Below, piece after piece: positions 45,546 to 55,066 of a stretch of 64,000 nucleotides of DNA (its first letter is position 1; each line of letters starts with the position of its first letter). The stretch lies in NCBI GenBank assembly GCA_030374765.1, contig JARGXX010000028.1, positions 434,001 through 498,000 of the forward strand, written 5' to 3'. A program made the translations under genes and the position numbers. The DNA is from Agarophyton chilense. Its lineage: Eukaryota; Rhodophyta; Florideophyceae; Gracilariales; Gracilariaceae. Below the pieces are notes generated by a model. It was not told where the DNA came from. It saw only the letters and a list, made by a program, of their open reading frames with translations, and made no database searches.

Positions 45546-46971
45546 GTCGTATTCAAACTACGACAGTCTCAACCTCCAACGGGCAAGTCTACCAGACGCA
45601 TCTGCGAGTCCGAAGAACCACTTTAAGGCATCGTGGTCCGTGCGCAACGTAAAGCGCTCACCATAAAGGTATGGACGGAGCATCAACATGCTCCACACTA
45701 CTGCTAGACATTCGTTCTCGGTTACCGTGTAGTTCTGCTCCGTCTCATTCATAGCGCGGCTCCATTACCCTTTAGGTAATTTGTCTCCCTTGTGCTGCTC
45801 CTGCATGAGACAACAACCAATTTGGGCATGGGATGCATCTGTATCCAGCGTGTACGGTAGACCTGTTTTCGGTAACTCTAAGATTGCCGGCGAAAACAGC
45901 GCTCGTTTCAATTCCTTAAAAGCTATCCATTTTGTCGTTCGATAGATTCTCAAACCGTTCAGGTTCACATTTCTGGAGCTTCTTGTGGAGGGGAGCCGCT
46001 ATTTTCGCGAATCCCTTCACGAAGCGACGATAGACGTTGCATAAACATATAAAGGATCGTACGTCTGCATGTGATCGTGACACCTTGACCTCCTGTAAGG
46101 CTCTAATGTTGCTCGGCGCAACCTCTAGGGTACCAGGGCCGATGATGTGGCCCAGGTATTCAACCGTTCTGGTAAAGAAGACGCATTTGCGAAGCTTCAG
46201 CGTCACCCCCGCCTCAGCTAGGAGGGTTAGTACGGTGCGCACGTGAGCAAAATGATATTCTACCGATTTGGAGTAGATGATTACATCATCGATGTATACC
46301 AAGTCGGTTTTCTACTTAATCTTTGAAAGGATGATGTCCAGCGCCCTTTGAAAGGTGGTTGGAGCATTGTGCAACCCAAATGGCATCCGCGCGAAGCGAA
46401 ACAAACCTGCATTGCACGTGGAGGTCGTTTTGTCTCGATCTTCCTCACCTACGGGTACCTGCCAATAACCAAAATTGGCATCCAACGTGGTAAATATCTG
46501 CGCATCTCCCAAGGAGTCGATGAACTCATCCATTCTAGGTAACGGGTACGAATCCCTGACGGTCACGCTATTGACCCTCCTGTAGTCCACACAGAACTTC
46601 ATACGGTTATCCCCTTTCTTTTGAACCAGAACCACGGGAATAGCCCAATCTGAGTTGGCTGGTTCAATTACACCTTCTTGGACCATTCGCTCCACTTCTT
46701 TGAGTTCTACTTCTCTCTCCTTTGGACCTGCACGGTATGGTTGATGATGAATCGGCTTCGAGTCAGAGAGGAGCTCGATGCGATGATGTGTGGCCTTAAT
46801 TTGGCCCAGATGGCCTGACCACATGGTTTCGAACTCCTCCAGAAGGTCGATAATACAGCCTCGCAGTTCGCCGTTATCTTCACCGATCTGGACTGTATCT
46901 TGCCATTGCCTCTCAGGGTCATGTTCCTCTTCTTTGTCTACCGATGCCTTATCGGTTAGCTTTGATTCCAA
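45546..46971 (-). pseudogene. G1 copy 2 reverse transcriptase and RNase H
   Basis: RT on 46971-46312 (FCVDYRRVNSVTVRDSYPLP, MPFGLHNAPTTFQ) and on to LVYIDDVIIYSKSV after a TAG near 46310, the FICLCNVYRRFVKG thumb, then RNase H (DTDASHAQIGCCLMQEQ, ENECLAVVWSMLML, LRTDHDALKWFFG). All catalytic motifs are present but the frame holds stops and a shift near 45760. Confidence 0.9.
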
Positions 46972-47879
46972 GTTGGTGTTAATCGATACCTTTGTGGTTG
47001 TGGACGCATGTGCGCACCCCCTTCCTTATCGAAGGCGGCCTCGCAAAGATCAGTGTGAACTACGGTGAAGACACCTTGTGGTGCCGGTAGTGCGATGCCA
47101 ACATTGGTATTTTTCGGCAATTTCACGTCGTGACTGCTGAAGTTGCTGAGGCACGTCTTAAGGGGTTGATTTGGGATGTTGTCGACAATCCCGTTGGTCA
47201 TCAAGGTGAGGTGTCGATGTGCTAACCTCGGATGGTTTTGTAGTATGACCAGCCCGGGGGTCGCACACGACACCGGTACCAATATTTGGTGCATTGGCGG
47301 GATAACAACCTGTTTGGTAATGCGCAACTTTGTTGGAGACCGTTTCGGGAGATCTTGTCTTCTTCGGTTTGACGAACCATCCCCGTTTGGTTTCCGTATT
47401 ACCTAAAATGGCAATTCGTCCCCCGTGACGTAGGGCGACGGTACGGGAACCAGGAAGGATTGCTTTGACATGTCTGTCGATGAAGTTCGTACGTAGTAGG
47501 CAGTCTGTGGTAGACGTTCGACAACAAAGAATTGCAGTCTTACCTTGAGGTGTCCGAGCTGCACCACAGTGGTGAAAAGACCTCGAAGGTTTAATGGGCT
47601 CTCATTTGCATCCACCAGCGGGTTGTTTTCGGGAGGTCGGCTCAAGTTCCGAAGTACCGCCTCAGGTATGACGCGGGAGTTCAGGACGTTTGGGCCGGCC
47701 CCCGTATCCAACACGCAGGTGACCGGAACCGAAAGGCGATTGGATAAACATATTGAAACACGTACTTTATAGATGTTGTACTTCATATGAAAAACCGGAA
47801 CTGGTTGTGACGTGTTCTCTTCCACCTTCAAGGTTCTGGGTATCGATTGGCCTTCCACTTGCATGTTGGGTTCGGCCAT
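46956..47879 (-). pseudogene. G1 copy 2 protease and linker
   Basis: Starts at Met 47879 (MAEPNMQVEGQSIP) in a frame different from gag. Active site CVLDTGAGPNVLNS is at about residues 55-67; the protease ends near 47403. After a frame change the PR-RT linker (MHQILVPVSCATPGLVIL) runs on to 46956. The frame offset from gag suggests a programmed shift or separate initiation in the active ancestor, which this dead copy cannot settle. Confidence 0.82.
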
Positions 47880-47956
47880 TACGCCAACCGTTCGGTGTTT
47901 TTCTCCTGTATGGGAGGGGTTGACTCCAAGTTTGGTGTTTCCTCGATGGAATTGAC

Positions 47957-50065
47957 CTACACCGGTGTACGGGGTTGCAACCTATTTGGTGCTTGCGTTG
48001 AAGGCCCATAGAGGCGTTGGTGATTCTGCATGCGAGCCTCAATCAACTGGTCTCTCATCCCTAGAGGTAAGTTAGCGCAATTGTTTTCCAAATGGTCTGT
48101 CGCGCGGCAGAACCAGCAGACGAGGCCTCCAGTTTGGGGGTCTCGCGTTACTATTGAGGGGGGCTTCGAAACCTGGTTGGTAGGAGCAGTGGCGTAGGAT
48201 GTGGGTGGCGAGTTATGGGAGCTCGCTCCCTGCATCCTATGCGAGATCACCGCACTTGGCGGCGATTGTACCGAGTTTGGTGTACGCGTTGACGACCAAT
48301 TTCCTACCGTCGAAGGTTTCGAGAACCGCCCCTGGGTCGCTACCAAGTGGATAGCGGTCCTTGTAGGTACTTCGAGGTGCAAACTACCCTCTGAGGTTGT
48401 GGTATCTTCAATTTCCAAGACCGACCTTTTCGGTTTATCCTTCGAGGTTGGAGGCATGGCTGGTCTCTTTCCCAGCCGAAGGGTATCTCCAAGGCCCTGG
48501 GAGTATCGAGCCAGCCCATTGTAGTCTACCTTTCGGTTAGTGGCCAGGTAGTTGCGTACCTGGGAACAGATCGCTTTGTCGACATTGTCGGCAAATAGCG
48601 ATTTTAACCGAGAACTAGTGAAGAAATTACCACAACGGGTTGCCAGATTCCACAACGCGAGCGAAAACTCCGATTCGGTTTGCCCAAACCTTTGATGGTA
48701 GGCGAAGACTTCCGAATAAGCCTCTTGGATAACCTCATCGGTGTCGTATGTTTTCAACAGGAAATTGACCACTTCCGGGTATGACTCCAACATCTCTGTT
48801 CCATCCTCATCCATCGCTAAGGTGTTGCCACGGAGCCTACCCTGCAGCAAGTAGTATGCTTGTCCTTTAAGGTAAAACTGAAATAGCCACATCGCAGCGC
48901 CCTCGGAAAAACCATTTTGGTCACATGTAATCTTGAACTTCTGTAGAAACTCAATCACCGCAATAGGATCCGTACCTGTGAAGGTTGTGTCCCCCATTTG
49001 GAAGCTGAGCTTCTTGTGGTGCTTAGTAATCTTCTGAGCCACCCCTTGGGTGTATTCAGAAGACTTGTTGATCAACCGATAAGTCCTGTAGTCAACCGCT
49101 TTGGTGAACATATCGTTCAAGGGTTGGAGCACCTCCAGGTATATTTTGGTGTCCGACTCAGAGTCGGGCGACTCCTTGTATCGCTTTTTACTCTTTCGGT
49201 TCTTTTTCGACGACTTCTTCGTCGACCAGTTCGTTTTCTTCTTCTTCTTACCTTTAAGGTCATTATCCGACGATGAACTCGTATCGGAACTGGAGTCTGA
49301 CGAGTCGGGGTCTGAATCATCTTCCCGATTCTTTCCCCTCTTCGGCCTCCGCTTCTTCCCTTTTCGGTTTCTTCGTCGTTCATCCAACGAGTCAGACGAA
49401 TCGTTCTTTGGACCACCTCCAAGGGTATCCTTTTGAACGAGACCTGTAATTGGTGGCATGTAAATATCTTGAGGATCTACCTTCCCCGGGACCTCTTGAC
49501 TCTGCCTTTGACCTTGTAGGTACTCACTATCAGTAGGTAAGTGTGCGGAATGGGTGTAATGACCCATTTGGAACCCTTGTGGTATGCGCTTTGCGATGTT
49601 CACCTGTGTAGGTCGGGATTCTGCGAAACCCTCGGAAACCCAAAGGTACTGCACAGCGCGGTAAACATGCTCCCTAGCATCTGTAAAGAGATAATGTTTC
49701 ACCATTTCAGGTATCCTGTCCGATAGATTTTGAGCTGCTCGGTCAACCACGATACGGGTAAATGCATCGACTTCCATTGAGGGCGGAACCATCCGAGTAT
49801 CCGACTTCTCCTTTACGGTTAATGCATCCTCGACCGCGAGGGTGACGAGCGCTTTCGCTCGCTCTTCGAGGTGAGGCCATAGCTCCTCCGCTGCAACCTC
49901 AATTGGTAATTCCCTTTGAGGTTCCGTTGCCATAGACGGCGGACCATGTACCTTTCCGGTTTTGTCTCGAGGGTGCTGGAGCAGCTCTTCGGGTGTTTTC
50001 CAGAATCGGTTGAGCTGATGGGGCTCCTTTAAGACCTTTATGGCCTGGCGGGGCGCTTGCACCAC
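47957..50065 (-). CDS. G1 gag polyprotein (copy 2)
   Basis: 702 residues, uninterrupted. It has a variable N-terminal third, a strongly charged central region (a Ser/Asp acidic run followed by a Lys-rich run, near residues 235-300), a capsid-like helical domain (YRTYRLINKSSEYTQG, TFTGTDPIAVIEFLQKF) matching G2 gag, and a zinc knuckle CWFCRATDHLENNC (C-x2-C-x4-H-x4-C) near the C-terminus. Forms the virus-like particle and binds element RNA. This is the only intact G1 gene in the window, since copy 1 has lost gag. Start chosen at the first Met; an upstream open stretch in another frame (50162-49899) is not supported. Confidence 0.85.
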   Translation of the reverse strand: MVQAPRQAIKVLKEPHQLNRFWKTPEELLQHPRDKTGKVHGPPSMATEPQRELPIEVAAEELWPHLEERAKALVTLAVEDALTVKEKSDTRMVPPSMEVDAFTRIVVDRAAQNLSDRIPEMVKHYLFTDAREHVYRAVQYLWVSEGFAESRPTQVNIAKRIPQGFQMGHYTHSAHLPTDSEYLQGQRQSQEVPGKVDPQDIYMPPITGLVQKDTLGGGPKNDSSDSLDERRRNRKGKKRRPKRGKNREDDSDPDSSDSSSDTSSSSDNDLKGKKKKKTNWSTKKSSKKNRKSKKRYKESPDSESDTKIYLEVLQPLNDMFTKAVDYRTYRLINKSSEYTQGVAQKITKHHKKLSFQMGDTTFTGTDPIAVIEFLQKFKITCDQNGFSEGAAMWLFQFYLKGQAYYLLQGRLRGNTLAMDEDGTEMLESYPEVVNFLLKTYDTDEVIQEAYSEVFAYHQRFGQTESEFSLALWNLATRCGNFFTSSRLKSLFADNVDKAICSQVRNYLATNRKVDYNGLARYSQGLGDTLRLGKRPAMPPTSKDKPKRSVLEIEDTTTSEGSLHLEVPTRTAIHLVATQGRFSKPSTVGNWSSTRTPNSVQSPPSAVISHRMQGASSHNSPPTSYATAPTNQVSKPPSIVTRDPQTGGLVCWFCRATDHLENNCANLPLGMRDQLIEARMQNHQRLYGPSTQAPNRLQPRTPV

Positions 50066-50220
50066 GCGTATTCCTTTTAGGTGGTTCCATTTGTGACCAA
50101 TAGTGGTATCCTGTATTGCTTTGCAGGATTTCCTGAAACCAAAAAGGTGTACGAGCTTCCAATCCTTCTCGGAATTTCGTGTGAACCGTGAAGATACGAC
50201 GAAACCTGAAAATACTTTCT

Positions 50221-50234
50221 AAGTCGGGAGACCA
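50221..50234 (-). promoter_or_regulatory. G1 primer-binding site
   Basis: On the - strand TGGTCTCCCGACTT starts three bases after the end of the 5' LTR (50238). Identical to the site in G2, so both families use the same tRNA primer. This fixes the direction of G1 transcription as minus. Confidence 0.75.
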
Positions 50235-50237
50235 AAA

Positions 50238-50846
50238 TGTCGTACAATCACCTCTGGGGTATGCTACTGTCTTGTCTCGGGAGCGTGGTGACGCTCAACC
50301 TCAGAAGGTAGACGTAGTAAACCTCGATGGTAACATGGCACCGTGAAAACCCGCAGGGGCAAACGGCGGGGCAACTAGCCTATACCGTGTAGGTGAACGA
50401 TGGTAGGCGTCGACGCGCGGGAAAGCTTGTGTGGTAGTTGAGAAACAATGAACCAAAAGGTATAGTCGTGACCCAAGTGATGTCTGTCTTTATCAGATAA
50501 GGATGGGGGAGGTGCGGTTCCCTATATGCAGTGGACTGCACTCTCCAGATCGCCCGGGAGGTGCCAGCAAAGCACGGTCTCTGACCTAGTGTCAGAGACC
50601 TGGCCAGCACTGGCTACAGTGCCAGGTGGCCACTCCACTACTGTACTAAAGTAGATCTAGTTACAATTACTATTACTAACAATTACTCAACCAGAAGGTA
50701 CATGTCAACACTACACGTGGCTGACAACACCTAGATGGTAGCTCGCCCGGAGCTGCATGGCCAATGATCCCTCGCATCCATCACCTACAAGGTCAGTGTA
50801 GTATGTTGACAACCTCAAGTTTCAGACCTTCTGCCACTATACGACA
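50238..50846 (-). repeat. G1 copy 2 5' LTR
   Basis: 609 bp, same termini as the other two G1 LTRs. It is exactly 25 bp shorter because it has one copy instead of two of the GGAGCG...GACGCTCA repeat near 50280-50305. Confidence 0.9.
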
Positions 50847-51523
50847 TCATTGGTTTCAAATGTTCTTCAGCAGAAAATCCCTAGCTTTACTGTACATGAT
50901 CTGATCACCCAAACGAACCTACTTCATTAACTGAATAAATTAGGAAGTATAATCCAGTTCAAGAGACCAAATGATTAAAAGTGCTACCATCTATCTTTGC
51001 TAGTGTTCGCCGATGCTAGTCGATCGTCAGAGTCTAAAAAATTGGGATTTATTTCTGGATTGATGATTGGAGAGCTCCAATCTGGTTCTTTCTTCGACAC
51101 CCTCAACTGGTCTCCTATGAAATCCAAAAGACCAGTTCGCTCTGATGGAGCAGCTGAGAGTTTGGCAGCGAATATGGTATAGATGAAGGGAAGTTGTTGA
51201 CGAAGGCCTACAGTTGTTTACTCAACCTTGTAGTAGATCTTGTTGTGGACGTTGACTCTAAGGATCTGTATGACTCTTTGTCGACATATCGCAGTGCTAC
51301 CGACAAGAGTATCCGAGGCGAGGTTGCTGAGATAAGACATGACTTTGAAACACGGATCATAAGTCGTATGGTTTGGATACCCGGAAAGACGAACCTTAGC
51401 GATCCATTGACAAAAACGGATAGCCCGTTAAGCCAGACTTTACAGCTTTTGATGTTTAGCAGCAAACTTCCGTTGAGCTTTCCGGAGGCTCAGTCGCGCA
51501 GTTCCAACGTCTCCCTTGGCTAG
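50847..51523 (+). pseudogene. Copia-3: RT/RNase H 3' remnant, Copia-1 lineage
   Basis: Begins exactly at the G1 LTR edge with a decayed NVLQQKIPSFTVHDLITQT block, then RNase H: FADASRSSESKKLGFISG, GAAESLAANMV, VVDVDSKDLYDSL, TNLSDPLTKTDSPLSQTL, ending at 51523. The same blocks occur in Copia-1 (2448-3092), so they are relatives. Stops occur near 50933, 50975 and 51181. The 5' part is missing at the G1 boundary and is not found on the other side of G1 copy 2. Confidence 0.85.
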
Positions 51524-52140
51524 CTACCCAAACAAGGAAAAGAAGTGAATATCAAGAGCTACAGTTGCTGTCACCTCTTTGGGATGGTTACGAAGCCGTT
51601 TTGGACGCACATGCATCTCGTTTGGGGTGCGGCCCTTTCGGATACTATGCAAGTCAAAGGGTTCTCACCTGATTAGAAGTGCTTTCGCATTTGGAACCAT
51701 CGCAGTAAGAATGATTAGACTTGCGGTGTAGAACTAGGTACACAAAGTGTAGGACAGAGTACACAATTGCTGCTAGAGCGAGGTCGCAGATGTTTACAAA
51801 CATGAGGTACATAGATGTATAAATAGAGTACATTACAACATAATTAACGGGCGTAGTACATGATATAAGAGGTTGCCATGTGGTACGAATGATGACTCAT
51901 AGCAACGACAATTAAGTGTTCAAATACAAAGCATTGAGCGGGCGTATTTGTAGACGATCGACTTCCATCAATGATCGTTCTCATACGTAGGCTACATAGA
52001 TACTCTAGAATTCTATATAAAAGAGCTTACCAAGTTGCTTGAACTCACAAGAACGAGATCGATCCACGCTACCGTTTGTTCGATACATTACTCTCATTTT
52101 TACGTTACAGGTTGTTCGTTATCATAACCTTTTAAATCTC
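51524..52140 (+). repeat. Probable 3' LTR region of Copia-3
   Basis: After the RNase H stop comes a purine run AAGGAAAAGAAG and then TGAATATC, a plausible LTR start near 51545. A TATA box is at 52014-52022 and a CT-rich leader follows. The right end is not defined because no second copy is available. Confidence 0.5.
52014..52022 (+). promoter_or_regulatory. TATA box in Copia-3 LTR
   Basis: TATATAAAA about 490 bp after the end of RNase H, similar in placement to the TATA box in the Copia-1 LTR. Confidence 0.4.
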
Positions 52141-54031
52141 AGGCACTCTTTTTAATTACAACGAGAAACACTTTGAGCCGATGTATTTGTTTCTTGTGTG
52201 TGATGTAGTTCTTACTAGACGGGTAAAGATTTATCAATGTTCGTACAAGCTTCAGACTTAGCATTTGTGGCTTTATGGTTATTTATAAATGAGAAATACT
52301 GGGCAACACATTAAAGAAACGGATTTGGGACCATTTTTGAGATGCAAATGCTATCACTTAATTCGATATATATATATATATATACATATGTACAGATCGT
52401 TCATAGCGTAACAAAATGTTTTTGTTTAGCTCAACTGAAAAATCCAAGAGGAATTTTTCATATGCACCGGTTGCTCGACTGTTTGGAAAAAATCCGTAAC
52501 TTCCTGCACTCTCCTGCGATTTTAGTTGGCCCATCCGCGAAAGAAAGAGAAAGGTAGAGAATCATTCCTCGCATTTGCAGTACAACTTTTATGATTCACG
52601 GCGTTTTCCTTTTTCAAGGGAGGTCCCGAGTGCTCTGGGCCCGTGTTGAGGGGGATGTCAAATCCTTATTTTATGATTTCATGTCTTGCTTTTGGAAGAA
52701 TTTAGCCATGCTAGCATGGCTTGGTTGACAATTGCTCTTCAGCTGCCTAAAATATTGCTTCGCATTTTGTGCAAATGGGCTTAAATGGCACTGATGGAAA
52801 TACAGAACGCTACCTTCAGTTTTCAAACCAAAAGAAAGATATCGCATCCACCCCGAAAGGTATCGAACGTAGTCTCACTCAACAAATTCCTGAAACAAAA
52901 CTCAAATGCTTCCTTACATTATCGTCAGCTGTGCGCCTTTCGTATTGCTGGGTATGTTGGTTCATTTACTATTCGAGGAGGAAGAACCACAACCTAGCGC
53001 TGATGACAGAGGAATCGGTCAGGTCGATAACGATGAAAGGGAAAAGCTAAATTAGTAACAAAGAGAATTGTTACGGTTGTTGGGTATTGGTTTACAATTG
53101 GTTAGATTTTTTAACGAGTTAGGGGTAGACCAAAGGAATTTAAAATCAAGAAAATCTTTGCAAAGCATATGTGTTCTTTTCCCCATATGTGTGCTTTTTG
53201 GCACACGCGCATGTAAAGAGTTGAGGCTACTAGAACAGAAAGGTATGTGAGAGGAAGTGATGCGCTACGCGATCCAAGACTGTGTTTCCTTTCAAACAGT
53301 GTGATTCGTAATGAGTTATTGCAGGGAGAAACAATGATTGCAAAAGAAGGTCACATTTCGGAAAGCTGAGGCTTAGAGCACCATGCACAAAGTTCAGTTT
53401 GTCTCCAAATCGCTGCATTGATATCAAAGCTGCATGATAGAAATGGGGGGAAATACCATGCATTCGAAGGTACAGCGATTGTTTGCTACGTCTGCGGCAA
53501 CACATATCATTGAGCGAAGAAACTCTTCCACTAATGCAATCTCAAAGTGACAGGTTTCAACCAGAAACACAGGAGCACAAGATTCTACAAAAAAACCTCA
53601 TCCCTTGAATAGTTCCCGCAGTGAGGCGCTAGCAAAAGTTTCGTCAGAAGTGAAAGCGCCAGGTACAGTAGATTGGTGCTCATGCATATTTTGTTACGAT
53701 GGCTGACGGTAGAAACATATAAAATGTTTATGCGGCGGCGGGAAGTTGCGCCAAAGATCTTGGACAAAGTTATTCGACGAGAAAGGTAATCGTGTGACAC
53801 TGAAGTGGGGTTGGAATTGAACTTCCAAGAACTGAGAGAGGAAGCAGGAAAAAAGCGAATGTTGATTAAGTTTTGCCGGATACTGTTGGACCGAACAATG
53901 CATAGCAAGCTGTCACAGAAGTCCAAGATAACGTTGTGTCTCAGATGTTATGAAATTATGCATGTTTGGACAAGAAGTGGTGTACATCTTCCTGCAAATT
54001 GGGAGATGCAAAGCACGAAGTAGTAGCCGGA
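52141..54031. other. Intergenic, no gene seen; short TA microsatellite
   Basis: AT-rich sequence with only short unsupported ORFs. A (TA)n tract of about 19 bp lies at 52366-52384. Confidence 0.4.
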
Positions 54032-55066
54032 TTACCGCTCGCGAACCGGTTGAGGTTCCCTCCACATGCCAAATACCGCAGGACAATCTTGGGCCACACC
54101 CGGAACTTTTGATAGCAGCTCAAAGCCATGACGCCAATAAAACGACAAATTACGTTCATTAGTACTCTCTAGATACGCCGGAAGTCTTTCTCTGTCACAT
54201 TCTGCCAACATTTTTTAAATCACAATGGATTACAACCCTTTTCCACGATTGTGCTGATGCGTTCCAATCATGAAAAGATGCCAATGAGGTTCTTTCGGGT
54301 GTGCATCTTCGACGGCTTTCATAGCAGAGACCAGCGAGAAGGCACGCCATCCAAAACAACGAATGGATCCCATGAGAAAGCGAAGAAGATACACTCCAGA
54401 CAATTCCCAATGTCTTTTATAATGCCACAATGCAACGCATCCACCATCCTCTAATACATGTATGACCGACTCTCCATTTGGCCTCGACAACTTTGCACGA
54501 AACACAGTTCTGTTAAAAATCATGCTACGTCGGTGCCGGCCTTTCACATCATGCCCATGAAAATAGGCCAGTAGTGGATCATCTTCGAATGCAGAAGCTA
54601 GCGTAAGCGCGAGCGGCTCGATTTCTGTCGGGTCGGTGTGTTTGCGCACGACGACGGAGGCGGTAGAAGACGCATACGGCACGCGACAAGGAGGAGAGCG
54701 CGGGAGAATCGGTCTTGAAAGGGACGCTTTTCGAGGGGGGACGGGGGGGGGGTACTGAGTGGAATTGGGCGGAGGAAGAAGGGCGTGCGGCTGATGTGGG
54801 TTGCTTTCTTCATGGCGAGATTCGTTGGGGGAAGGCGATGGAGGACAAACGAGAAGGGAATGGAGGCTTTTGATGGCTTGCGCGGATGAACGAAAATCCA
54901 GATTTCTTTGCAGTATGATGGTGGCGATTGTCCCGAGACAATGACGTGGCCCCATCGTTGCCGGACGATGATGGCGATGAAGCCATGAAGATATGGAATG
55001 AATCGAGTTTGTATCTTTCGCAGTCGGCTCTCGCCACATGGCAAGTAGTGCTGTTCTGATGTTCAT
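54032..55066 (-). pseudogene. GNAT-family acetyltransferase gene with two in-frame TAA codons
   Basis: A single - strand frame of 345 codons. Residues 1 to about 130 are Ser/Pro-rich and low in order, possibly a targeting peptide or over-long start (Met38 is an alternative). The GNAT domain runs from VVVRKHTDPTEIEPLAL: N-terminal helices, CVALWHY strand, then HLFMIGTHQHNRGKGL, the acetyl-CoA-binding loop. Two TAA codons (54230-54232 and 54215-54217) follow at once, and beyond them the same frame continues with MLAECDRERLPAYLEST, NLSFYWRHGFELL and a natural stop at 54032-54034. Everything but the two stops fits a working acetyltransferase of the small-molecule GNAT type. Either a young pseudogene, or a gene whose product ends at the CoA loop and is inactive. 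Stands alone. Confidence 0.72.

Larger units (their letters stand above)
30799..50846 (-). mobile_element. G1 copy 2: chromovirus with both LTRs, interrupted by a nested G2 element
   Basis: Direct LTRs at 30799-31432 and 50238-50846 enclose, in minus-strand order, PBS, gag, protease, RT/RNase H, integrase plus chromodomain, the antisense aORF, polypurine tract (31433-31447) and 3' LTR. Removing the nested G2 (11,056 bp) leaves about 9 kb. Relative to copy 1 this copy has lost about 1.77 kb of the aORF (junction near 31850). Flanks differ (CTACC left, TCATT right), so no target-site duplication is seen. On the right it abuts a copia 3' fragment. Stops and frameshifts in pol show it is inactive. 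Confidence 0.88.
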
